Of a stretch of 64,000 nt of DNA, positions 19,718 to 28,425 are shown piece by piece (the first letter of the stretch is position 1; every line of letters begins with the position of its first letter). The DNA comes from Proteiniphilum saccharofermentans (GTDB lineage: Bacteria > Bacteroidota > Bacteroidia > Bacteroidales > Dysgonomonadaceae): positions 1,488,001-1,552,000 of the forward strand of contig NZ_LT605205.1 in NCBI RefSeq assembly GCF_900095135.1, in the 5' to 3' direction. A program made the position numbers and the translations under genes. Below the pieces are notes generated by a model. It was not told the DNA's origin and did not search any database. It saw nothing but the letters and a program-made list of their open reading frames with translations.

Positions 19718-21724
19718 GTGAAAAAACGGCTTACATATTATCTTTTATTCTGTCTCTTTATCAGTTTTCATAACTGTAGTTCAGATGAACCACTGATTAA
19801 GCCGGAAAAACCGGAAGAGAACGGAAAGACAGAACAACCGGATGAAACTGATGTGCTGATCCTCGATCCTTCCGATATTCAGGATTATGCGAAAATATAT
19901 AAACCGCAGGAGTTCAGTAGTATGGACTGGCTCAGGGAGGACAGTAAATGGTCTTTTGTCCGTTCCAAACAATCCGGGCATTTTATTGTATTCTGGGAAA
20001 AAGGTTTTGGAAACAACCCCAACGCTGTAGAAGTGCCGGAAGCCTTACGTGTGGATATAGATGATTTACTGGAAAAAGCCGAAACATTTTTCAGTGTCAA
20101 TACAAATAGGTTAAAATTTGCGGAAATCAACAACAATGCATCCAATCTGGATAAATACAAAATGCAGATTTATCTGTTATACCAGACCGAATGGTTGGCG
20201 ACCGGCGGCGGATATGACGATGTGATCGGCGCGCTGTGGGTCAACCCAAGTACATGCAAACCGGTGGGATCGACTATCGCTCACGAGATCGGACATAGTT
20301 TCCAATATCAGGTATATGCGGACTTACTGGTAACGGGAAAAACTGAAAACGACTTTTCCCGCGGGTTTCGTTACGGATTCGGAGGTAACGGCGGTAATGC
20401 TTTCTGGGAACAGACCGCACAATGGCAGTCTTTTCAATCATATCCCATGGAAGCGTTCGAGACATACAATTTCGGCGTATATACCGGAAACTGTCATCGC
20501 CATATTTGTCATGAATGGCAACGCTATGCCAGCTACTTTATCCATTATTACTGGACGGATAAACACGGCATCGATTTTATAGGCAAACTGTGGCGCGAAG
20601 CTGTAAGCCCGGAAGATCCGATGGAAGCCTATATGCGGATAACCGGTCTTACTGTCGATCAGTTTAATGCGGAGATGTATGACGCAGCCACTCGCTTCGT
20701 GACCTGGGATATAGATGAGATACGTACAAATGGAAGCCAATATATCGGGAAACAAACATATAAGTTCTATATTCTTGCTGACGGTACTTATCAGGTGGCT
20801 TACAGTCATTGTCCGGGAACAACCGGATATAATGCTGTACCGTTGAATGTGTCTGAAGCCGGAACAACCGTTTCAACCGTATTTACCGCATTGCAGCCGG
20901 GGTCTTCGCTTGCCCCCGATGATCCGGGACAAAGTAACGAGAACGGAACAAGCGTTACTGTTACAGCATACAATCGTTCTGATTTAACGAGAGCCGGATG
21001 GCGTTATGGTTACGTGGCTCTGCTTAAGGACGGGCAACGCATTTACGGTGATATGAACAGGGAAGCCAGCGCAAATGTTGAATTTACTATTCCTGAGAAC
21101 TGCGAAAAACTTTGGTTTGTAGTTTTGGGAGCGCCGTCGACTTATAAAGCCCATGCGTGGGATGAGATGGAAACGAACGATGATCAGTGGCCGTATACCG
21201 TGAAATTTTTCGGTACGGATATATTAGGAAATATTGAAATCGATCCTAATGCAACCCCTCAAGACATCACGCTGACCTATGACCTGTCATTTCCTGCCGA
21301 TGCTTCTGCATATTCGGGAACTACGGTTAATTTGATCGACAACGGTGATATCTCAAAAGTTGCGAAGGCATTTGTCATGCAGCCATCGGTTATTTCAGGT
21401 ATATTGCTGGCTGCCAAGCAGACGTCACAGGAAGGAAAGATCGCTTTTGCCGCCGTTCAGTCCGACGGTTCTCTTAATTACAACACTACGGCTAACGGAC
21501 ACGGATTTTGGTTTGACGGTGATGGGAATGTTATCAGTTGGGGTAGTGAAAACGATAGCAAAGTGTTCTCAGAATTTTCGGGAAGTAGCTTCGAATTTAC
21601 CATTGGTCAATATCCAGGGAAGTGTAAATCCGGGGATAAATATACCCTCAAAGAGGCACTTATCTATATGAGAGAGGGGAAACAGTACCGAGTGACATTT
21701 ATTTTTAATATAACCATTTTATAA
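19718..21724 (+). CDS. Putative secreted zinc metallopeptidase (DUF6055-like) with C-terminal DUF4859
   Basis: A 668-residue protein read from GTG at 19718, the only start that includes the signal peptide (lipobox around HNCSS). Residues about 60-330 resemble DUF6055 proteins (SGHFIVFWEKGFGNNPNAV). They contain the metallopeptidase motif IAHEIGHSFQYQV (HExxH) and a conserved downstream region (QTAQWQSFQSYPMEAF) that could supply the third ligand. A beta-sandwich region follows, then a C-terminal DUF4859 module (GHGFWFDGDGNVISWG, KYTLKEALIYMREGKQYRV) shared with the preceding lipoprotein. A role in cutting a glycoprotein backbone is inferred from the motif and neighbours. Confidence 0.72.
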   Translation: MKKRLTYYLLFCLFISFHNCSSDEPLIKPEKPEENGKTEQPDETDVLILDPSDIQDYAKIYKPQEFSSMDWLREDSKWSFVRSKQSGHFIVFWEKGFGNNPNAVEVPEALRVDIDDLLEKAETFFSVNTNRLKFAEINNNASNLDKYKMQIYLLYQTEWLATGGGYDDVIGALWVNPSTCKPVGSTIAHEIGHSFQYQVYADLLVTGKTENDFSRGFRYGFGGNGGNAFWEQTAQWQSFQSYPMEAFETYNFGVYTGNCHRHICHEWQRYASYFIHYYWTDKHGIDFIGKLWREAVSPEDPMEAYMRITGLTVDQFNAEMYDAATRFVTWDIDEIRTNGSQYIGKQTYKFYILADGTYQVAYSHCPGTTGYNAVPLNVSEAGTTVSTVFTALQPGSSLAPDDPGQSNENGTSVTVTAYNRSDLTRAGWRYGYVALLKDGQRIYGDMNREASANVEFTIPENCEKLWFVVLGAPSTYKAHAWDEMETNDDQWPYTVKFFGTDILGNIEIDPNATPQDITLTYDLSFPADASAYSGTTVNLIDNGDISKVAKAFVMQPSVISGILLAAKQTSQEGKIAFAAVQSDGSLNYNTTANGHGFWFDGDGNVISWGSENDSKVFSEFSGSSFEFTIGQYPGKCKSGDKYTLKEALIYMREGKQYRVTFIFNITIL

Positions 21725-21815
21725 AACATTTTTCAGGAAACATTGCTTTTGTTCAATGAGAGATAATGCAGTCGTAATTGAAATATACATAATTCACGAA
21801 TAAGGTCCAGCAAAA

Positions 21816-23975
21816 ATGAGGCAAATTTTATCTATTGTATTTTCTGCAATTATGTTGTCATGTGTCTATAGACAGGAACCGCAATATAATGCACCGGGCA
21901 TGGGAAACCCCCTTGTCCCTGGATATTTCGCGGATCCAACGATCAAGAAGTTTGGAGATACGTACTATTTATATGCAACAACGGATGGCATAAAACTGGC
22001 ATCCGGTGAGCCCCAGGTATGGATCAGCAAAGATTTTGTGAATTGGTATAATTATGAAATGGAGATTGATCTTCCTTCCGGTCTGACGAACTGCTGGGCG
22101 CCTGATGTCCTGAAAGGAAAGGACGGGAAATATTATTATTTCATGGGAAACTGCCAGTTCGGATGCAATATTTACGGATATGTCTCGAATTCGCCTATGG
22201 GACCCTGGAAGCCTGTGAATGACGGGAAACCGGTAATACCTGTAGGAACAGGAAAAGAGCATCTTCCTGCCCTTGACGCTCAGTTTGTGCAAACGGAAGA
22301 TGGCAAAATCTCCGCATGGTTCGGAACCTGGTGTACATCATTCGGAGGGTTAGGCTGGGCGGAATTGAATTCTGACGATCTGAGTATTGAAAGGGATGGA
22401 TATATCCCTTTGGAACAACTTCCTGACGTATTTGAAGCTCCATACCCTTTAAAAAGAAAGGGTAGATGGTTTATGATGTACTCCTCCGGGGATTGCCGGT
22501 TGAGCGACTATGTCGTACATTATGCATGGGCCGATAGTATTTACGGCCCATACCGGTATGGAGAGAATAATCCAATCCTCTCTTCCTCTGAAGATGGAAC
22601 CATAGACAGCCCCGGACATAATTCGGTAATTGAAGAAAATGGAGAGTATTACATTTTATATCATCGACATGATAATCCACACAGTTCCGGGGGCGAATTC
22701 AGACAGGTATGTGCCGATAGATTGATCTTTTCCGATGCTTACACCATCGGGAAAATAGAACCCTCTCATACCGGGATCGACTATTTAGCAGAAAACAGCA
22801 TTCCATATAAAAACAGGGCTTTTAAGGCTAAAACCCATGCATCGTCTTTTTATCATCTGTTATCACCTCCCACCCGGTTCGAAAAAAACGGGGTGGATCA
22901 TGCCTATCTGCCAGAATATGCTACCGATGACAATAACGGGACATTATGGAAATCCGGAAGCGGTGCCTTGCCGCAAACATTGACAATCGATCTGGGAAAA
23001 ACGAGGCGAATCAGAAGGATAATGACTCAGTTCGAATATCCCACATTCTATTATCAATATAAATGGGAGGTGTCGGAGGATAGTATAAGCTGGTCGCTTT
23101 TTTCAGATAAAAGATCCAATAGAAGAAGCGGTTCGCCCATGATCGACGATGGTGACACCGGTGCCCGCTATGTCCGGATCACCGTCACAAGTACCGAAAA
23201 GACGGGTATGTATGCTGCCATATGGAATGTCAAGGTGTATGACCGCCTTTTTGAGATACCTTCATTCAGTAACAGTGAAATGGCAGAAGGTCCTGGAGAA
23301 ATGGGAGAGAGGCGGCTGCTTGTAGATCTCGATGTGAGAGATTTGACAGTTGGGAAAATTAACGGGAGCATATCTAATCAGGGAGAATTAGAAGGAGAGT
23401 TCACTCCTGTCGGAGAACCGCTATTGACTGTTACGGATAATGTGAGATCGATTTCTCTCGACGGAGAGAGTTATTTATTGCTTACTAAACCCGCGCCAAA
23501 AACACTTGACTGGAATGCGCCTTTCACTGTGTCGGTATGGGTCTATAATCCTGAAATTGAATTTGGTGAGTGTGTCGTGTCGTGGAATTCAAGGAGGAAT
23601 ATGTTACAAGCTTCTTATGCCGCCCTGATGTATGGTACAGGCCCATACGGTGCAGTGGCCCATGGCGACGGATACGTGGATGTCGCTTTCAATGAAGTAC
23701 CTGAGGCCGGAAAATGGCATCATTTGGCAATTACATTTGATGGCATGTGCGAGTATATTTACGTGAACGGACAATTAGACCGGCAATTCCCATTGATGTT
23801 GTTTGTTAAGACCGAACAGATAAAGATAGGGGCCTCGGGTGAGATTTCGGAAAATTTTACCGGATCCATTACCGGAGTAAGGCTTTATGATGGTTTTTCT
23901 ACCGGGCAGCAGATCAAGGAAATCATGTATGAAACATATCCATACGATGATCCGTATGAAAATAATCAGTTTTAA
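21816..23975 (+). CDS. GH43-family glycosidase with F5/8-type and LamG-like domains
   Basis: A 719-residue secreted lipoprotein (LSCVYRQ near residue 15). The N-terminal five-bladed propeller of GH43 (residues about 25-330) shows YFADPTIKKFGDTYYLY with the general-base Asp, ALDAQFV with the pKa-modulating Asp and DVFEAPYPLK with the acid Glu. Next comes a discoidin/F5-8 type C module (TLTIDLGKTRRIRRIM, about 370-480) and a concanavalin/LamG-like module (about 510-700). Known GH43 activities include alpha-L-arabinofuranosidase and beta-xylosidase. The tight 4-bp junction with a GH127 gene favours an arabinofuranosidase on an arabinose-decorated substrate. Confidence 0.9.
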   Translation: MRQILSIVFSAIMLSCVYRQEPQYNAPGMGNPLVPGYFADPTIKKFGDTYYLYATTDGIKLASGEPQVWISKDFVNWYNYEMEIDLPSGLTNCWAPDVLKGKDGKYYYFMGNCQFGCNIYGYVSNSPMGPWKPVNDGKPVIPVGTGKEHLPALDAQFVQTEDGKISAWFGTWCTSFGGLGWAELNSDDLSIERDGYIPLEQLPDVFEAPYPLKRKGRWFMMYSSGDCRLSDYVVHYAWADSIYGPYRYGENNPILSSSEDGTIDSPGHNSVIEENGEYYILYHRHDNPHSSGGEFRQVCADRLIFSDAYTIGKIEPSHTGIDYLAENSIPYKNRAFKAKTHASSFYHLLSPPTRFEKNGVDHAYLPEYATDDNNGTLWKSGSGALPQTLTIDLGKTRRIRRIMTQFEYPTFYYQYKWEVSEDSISWSLFSDKRSNRRSGSPMIDDGDTGARYVRITVTSTEKTGMYAAIWNVKVYDRLFEIPSFSNSEMAEGPGEMGERRLLVDLDVRDLTVGKINGSISNQGELEGEFTPVGEPLLTVTDNVRSISLDGESYLLLTKPAPKTLDWNAPFTVSVWVYNPEIEFGECVVSWNSRRNMLQASYAALMYGTGPYGAVAHGDGYVDVAFNEVPEAGKWHHLAITFDGMCEYIYVNGQLDRQFPLMLFVKTEQIKIGASGEISENFTGSITGVRLYDGFSTGQQIKEIMYETYPYDDPYENNQF

Positions 23976-23979
23976 TCGT

Positions 23980-26421
23980 ATGAAACGAACCTTTTTACTC
24001 TATTTGGGTGTTATATGGCTTCTCGGCTGTAATAAACCGTCGGAAAAGCATATACAGATACAGCTCGGTGAAATCAGCGAAGTTCCGTTTACCGACGTCC
24101 GTTTTAATGACGAATTCTGGGCGCCGAGAATGGAAATCAATAGGACGGTTTCGATCCCGTCGGCGTTTTATCAGTGTGAAATAAATGGGCGGTTCGATAA
24201 TTTTGCATTAGCCGGAGGGTTGATACAAGGAGAACATCAGGGTGATTTCTCGTTCGACGACACCGATCCGTATAAAATCATCGAAGGTGCATCTTATGCA
24301 TTGGCTGTAAAATACGATCCGGAGTTAGATGCATACATGGACAGTGTTATTACATTGATTACTGCCGCTCAGGAGGAAGATGGATATCTCACTACCTGTG
24401 TCACCAATAATTGTACCCGCCTTTCACGTTGGTGGGGTAGTTCCCGTTGGGAAAAGATCAACAGTCATGAGTTGTACAACTGCGGGCATCTTTATGAAGC
24501 GGCGGTTGCTCATTATAAAGCGACCGGAAAGCGAACATTACTGGATGTGGCCATAAAAAATGCCGATCTGGTGTGTGACGTTTTCGGGCTTGGAGAAGGA
24601 CAGATAAAATATCCGTCGGGACATCCTATTATAGAAATGGCGCTTGTGAAACTGTATCATGTGACGGGAAATAAGAAATACCTCGATCAGGCACATTATT
24701 TTGTGGATGAAGCCGGTCGTTTATCCAACGGAAGGAAACCGGGTATTTATAGCCAGGATCATAAACCGGTGCTTGAACAGGATGAAATTGTCGGCCATGC
24801 TGTCCGGGCCGGGTATTTTTATTCGGGAGTAACGGACGTAGCCTCTTTGCAGCATGACCGGGAATTGTTCGATGCCGTCAGCCGCGTCTGGGAAAATATG
24901 GCAGGAAAGAAGCTCTATATCAATGGGGGGATTGGTTCTCGGGCGCAGGGAGAAGGATTTGGCCCGGATTACGAACTCAATAATTTCAATAATTATTGTG
25001 AGACTTGTGCGTCCATTGCCAATGTGTACTGGAATCAACGGATGTTTTTAGCAACGGGCAATTCTAAGTATATTGACGTACTGGAAAGGACGCTTTATAA
25101 CGGGGTTCTTTCGGGTGTTTCGTTGAGCGGTGATAAATTTTTCTATGACAATCCTTTGGCTTCACACGGCGTACACCAACGTCAGGAGTGGTTCGGATGT
25201 GCCTGTTGTCCGGGAAATGTCACCCGTTTTATGGCATCTGTTCCGGGGTATGTGTATGCTACTCATAAAAATGATGTATATGTCAATCTCTTCGTGAGCG
25301 GAAATGCAAAGATAACTCTTGAAAAGGGTGAGATCGAGTTGGAGCAGATAACGAAATATCCGTGGGAAGGAAATGTGGAAATCAAGCTCAATAGAGCCAT
25401 TTCGAAAGAATTTGCGATACATGTCCGGATTCCCGGATGGGCAGTAAACCGACCGGTACCGACTGATCTCTACCGGTATGTGGATGATGAGAAACCACAC
25501 GTTTCCTTAACGGTCAACGGGAAAACGATAGAAGTTAAACCGGTACATGGATATGTGGTTATCGATAGAAAATGGGAAGAAGGAGATAAAGTTTCTTTGC
25601 ATATGGATATGCCGGTAAGAAGGACACAAGCGCATGATAACGTGTACTATAACGAAGGATTATTGTCGATGGAACGGGGACCTGTACTGTATGCCCTGGA
25701 AAGTGTTGACCAGCCCGAAGATTTTCTTTTCAATATTGTTATACCCAGAGATGCCAGAATTTTGTCCCGTTTCGATAAAGCACTGCTGAATGGTGTTGTC
25801 GTACTGGAAGGCGAAGCATTCATGGTCAGCAGGGATTCTGTTAGCGGACAATTATTGGGAACACCTTTTACATTTAAAGCAGTTCCTTACAGCACCTGGA
25901 ACAACCGGGGACGGGGACAATTGGTTGTATGGACACCCGAAAAAGCGGAATATGCTATTTTAAGACCGGAACCGACTATTGCTTCACAAGCTGAACAGGT
26001 TGGCGGTTGGGGATATAATGACCAGTTCGAACCAAAATCATCATCTGACCTCAATACGCCCTATCACTATTGGTGGTTGAAACAAGGCAGCGAAGAATCT
26101 GTCGGATATCAATTCAATAAACCCGAGACGATTTCGAATGTGGAGGTCTATTGGCTGGTCTTTGATCATTATGATGTCTCGTACAGAGCGCCGGAATCAT
26201 GGAAACTGCTGTACAAAGAGGGTAATACATGGAGGGAAGTGAAAAATCCGTCCGCTTACGGAGTTGAACCGGATCAATACAATAAAGTCACATTCGATCC
26301 TGTTACCACCACGGAATTAAAACTGGTAGCCCAATTACAGCGTAACAAAGAAGGTGTGTCCCAAGATCAAGACTTCAAAGGTTATTCGGGAGGTATTATT
26401 GAATGGAAGGTGAATAATTAA
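23980..26421 (+). CDS. GH127-family beta-L-arabinofuranosidase, lipoprotein
   Basis: An 813-residue protein. The start at ATG 23980 is chosen because it gives a clean lipoprotein signal (MKRTFLLYLGVIWLLGC) and lies 4 bp after GH43. The open frame upstream overlaps GH43 and has no signal. The (alpha/alpha)6 domain shows VRFNDEFWAPRMEINRTVSI and the zinc/thiolate catalytic residues of the family: CETCASIAN (Glu and Cys) and CACCPGNVTRF (paired Cys). A C-terminal beta-sandwich ends in a galactose-binding-like segment (SVGYQFNKPETISNVEVYW). In characterised bifidobacterial HypBA1 this chemistry removes beta-1,2-linked L-arabinofuranose from hydroxyproline-linked arabinosides. Confidence 0.92.
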   Translation: MKRTFLLYLGVIWLLGCNKPSEKHIQIQLGEISEVPFTDVRFNDEFWAPRMEINRTVSIPSAFYQCEINGRFDNFALAGGLIQGEHQGDFSFDDTDPYKIIEGASYALAVKYDPELDAYMDSVITLITAAQEEDGYLTTCVTNNCTRLSRWWGSSRWEKINSHELYNCGHLYEAAVAHYKATGKRTLLDVAIKNADLVCDVFGLGEGQIKYPSGHPIIEMALVKLYHVTGNKKYLDQAHYFVDEAGRLSNGRKPGIYSQDHKPVLEQDEIVGHAVRAGYFYSGVTDVASLQHDRELFDAVSRVWENMAGKKLYINGGIGSRAQGEGFGPDYELNNFNNYCETCASIANVYWNQRMFLATGNSKYIDVLERTLYNGVLSGVSLSGDKFFYDNPLASHGVHQRQEWFGCACCPGNVTRFMASVPGYVYATHKNDVYVNLFVSGNAKITLEKGEIELEQITKYPWEGNVEIKLNRAISKEFAIHVRIPGWAVNRPVPTDLYRYVDDEKPHVSLTVNGKTIEVKPVHGYVVIDRKWEEGDKVSLHMDMPVRRTQAHDNVYYNEGLLSMERGPVLYALESVDQPEDFLFNIVIPRDARILSRFDKALLNGVVVLEGEAFMVSRDSVSGQLLGTPFTFKAVPYSTWNNRGRGQLVVWTPEKAEYAILRPEPTIASQAEQVGGWGYNDQFEPKSSSDLNTPYHYWWLKQGSEESVGYQFNKPETISNVEVYWLVFDHYDVSYRAPESWKLLYKEGNTWREVKNPSAYGVEPDQYNKVTFDPVTTTELKLVAQLQRNKEGVSQDQDFKGYSGGIIEWKVNN

Positions 26422-26436
26422 TTGTTTAGTAATCGT

Positions 26437-27246
26437 ATGAAGACGGTTTTACTTGTAGTGTTTTTATTATTTTTCTGCGGATCGGAATTTGCACAGTCCC
26501 TTTTTTATGCTGAACTATGGTATAAGGTTGGTACTGTTCCGCCGGAATTGGGAATCGATCCCTTTTATAAGAAATATCTTGATGCCGGTGGTATTACCGT
26601 CGTTTCATCGGAAAATGTTTCCGATGAGGCATTGATTCAGACGCAACGCATAATCACGGTCATGCTTTCCAAACGTCCCGATGTAAAACAGGCTATGGTG
26701 GAGAATGGTTGTAAGGTTATGATCATCGGCCGGAATGAAGAGGTGTGTGATTTACCGGAATATGCACATATCTGTGATACACCTGAAAATAGATCTTATT
26801 GGAACAAGCGGGCACGAGGTTTTGGCGGTGCGCCCGAAGATACGTTCAGCGCAAGCTTTGGGGAGGAAAACATGCTTTGTCTGGAGGGCGACCGGTATAA
26901 GGGCGAAAGTATTCTGGTACATGAATTTGCCCATCTTATTCATATGGTCGGCATTGTTGGCATAAATCCCGATTTCGATACCGAGTTGGAGATGCTTCGC
27001 CAACATGCCATTGAAAAAGGACGTTGGGAAAACACCTACGCCATCACCAATAAAGAGGAATATTTTGCCGAATCCGTTCAGACCTTTTTCGACTGTAACC
27101 GTTATTCGGAAATCCCCAACGGAGTGCACAATGCTATCAATACCCGTGAAAAACTGAAAACATATGATCCGGAGATGTATGAATTGCTTTTGCGCTATTT
27201 TCCCGAATCGGATCTGGGTTTATGTGATGGTAACTATAGTAATTAG
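26437..27246 (+). CDS. Secreted protein with HEFAH zinc-peptidase motif (copy 1 of tandem pair)
   Basis: A 269-residue protein from ATG 26437, where a signal peptide (KTVLLVVFLLFFCGSEFAQ) begins. The TTG 15 bp earlier is less likely. It carries ILVHEFAHLIHMVGI, an HExxH metallopeptidase motif, and a downstream YFAESVQTFFDCN glutamate that could be the third zinc ligand (gluzincin-like). The N-terminal GIDPFYKKYLDAGGI and the end TREKLKTYDPEMYELLLRYF are shared with the next gene. I do not recognise a named family. A peptidase acting on protein or glycoprotein substrate is inferred from the motif and its location between glycosidase genes. Confidence 0.72.
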   Translation: MKTVLLVVFLLFFCGSEFAQSLFYAELWYKVGTVPPELGIDPFYKKYLDAGGITVVSSENVSDEALIQTQRIITVMLSKRPDVKQAMVENGCKVMIIGRNEEVCDLPEYAHICDTPENRSYWNKRARGFGGAPEDTFSASFGEENMLCLEGDRYKGESILVHEFAHLIHMVGIVGINPDFDTELEMLRQHAIEKGRWENTYAITNKEEYFAESVQTFFDCNRYSEIPNGVHNAINTREKLKTYDPEMYELLLRYFPESDLGLCDGNYSN

Positions 27247-27265
27247 AATTTAAATATATAAGCGT

Positions 27266-28159
27266 ATGAAACGAACAGTAGGAATTATTTGCGTGGTTTT
27301 ACTCATTATGAGTTGTCAAAATCAGGGAAGTCAAAAATCTGCGCAATTGCAAAGATCAACACAGTTAAGCGAAGCAAATGCCCTGATTCAATTGGTGGAT
27401 ACACCCGAGATAGCAACGCCACCGGCCGCTTTGAACCTTGATCCGTTTTACAAAAAATACATGAATGTAAACGGGATCCATGTAATCAGTTCATGGCGGG
27501 TTCCCGATTCCTGTTTTTACGCCGCATATATAACTATTAAAGCGCTGACAGATATGTTACCCGCGGAGGTGTTGGAGTCGATGACGAGTCGGGATACCCG
27601 GATCGGGATCATGGCGCGTTACGAAGGAACTACCGATATACCCGAACATGCCTATCTCGCCAATGATACTTCACTGAACTGGGATGTGCGTGCACGCGGA
27701 TTGGGAGGGACGCTCGATTTACCATTGACCACCTGTGCGGAAGAGAATATTCTGGCGTATCAGATCGATAAATACCATGCGGAAGATATTCTGATCCATG
27801 AATTCGCGCATACGATACACGATGTAGGTATTTCGCCGATAAACCCTGAATTCAATGATCGTCTGAAAGTACTGCTGGATAGCGCTCTGGAAAACGGACG
27901 ATGGATGAATACATATGCTGCGACCAATATCTGGGAATATTGGGCGGAAGGCGTGCAGAGTTGGTTTAATGTCAATGCCGAAGTCGATAACGACGGGGGT
28001 GACGGGAAGCATAATAAAGTGAATACCCGGGAAGAACTGAAAGTGTATGATCCCGGATTGTATGAGATATTATCTGAATACTTTCCCGTAACAGGCCAAA
28101 GGTTCAGCCGTCATAAAACGGAAAATTTGTATAATTGGGAAATCTCAAAAAATAAGTGA
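27266..28159 (+). CDS. Lipoprotein with HEFAH zinc-peptidase motif (copy 2 of tandem pair)
   Basis: A 297-residue paralogue of the preceding protein with a lipobox instead of a plain signal (LLIMSCQNQ). Shared blocks are LDPFYKKYMNVNGIHVISS, ILIHEFAHTIHDVGISPINP, NTYAATNIWEYWAEGVQSWF and TREELKVYDPGLYEILSEYF, so HExxH plus a downstream Glu are conserved in both. The pair probably arose by tandem duplication. One copy looks secreted and the other membrane-anchored. It ends the tightly spaced part of the operon. The following 266 bp up to 28425 are AT-rich, with two direct copies of AGGTGGGAA (28246 and 28262) and no clear promoter. Confidence 0.72.
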   Translation: MKRTVGIICVVLLIMSCQNQGSQKSAQLQRSTQLSEANALIQLVDTPEIATPPAALNLDPFYKKYMNVNGIHVISSWRVPDSCFYAAYITIKALTDMLPAEVLESMTSRDTRIGIMARYEGTTDIPEHAYLANDTSLNWDVRARGLGGTLDLPLTTCAEENILAYQIDKYHAEDILIHEFAHTIHDVGISPINPEFNDRLKVLLDSALENGRWMNTYAATNIWEYWAEGVQSWFNVNAEVDNDGGDGKHNKVNTREELKVYDPGLYEILSEYFPVTGQRFSRHKTENLYNWEISKNK

Positions 28160-28425
28160 GTGAATAGTTAATAGTGAAAAATTAAAAATTAATTATATGT
28201 ATATATGGGCACCAGACTCTTGTGGATAGATGTGATTTTGAAAAAAGGTGGGAAGGTGATTAGGTGGGAAAGCGCGAAGGTTGATGTGTCAATTTTCAAT
28301 TCATGATTTTTTATTAAAAATCAACATTGCTAAATCCAGAATATCAGAATTTTGAAATCATGAAATTCCAAATCGCAAATTTAAAAAGTCTTGTGTCCTG
28401 GTTCTTGTATCTAAAATTATATCTT

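Noticed and set aside
23887-23979. N-terminal extension of the GH127 protein overlapping GH43
   Set aside because: ATG 23980 gives a lipoprotein signal and sits 4 bp after the GH43 stop.
28327-28425. N-terminal extension of the DUF5695-GH127 protein
   Set aside because: ATG 28426 begins a proper signal peptide. The preceding 33 codons would bury it.
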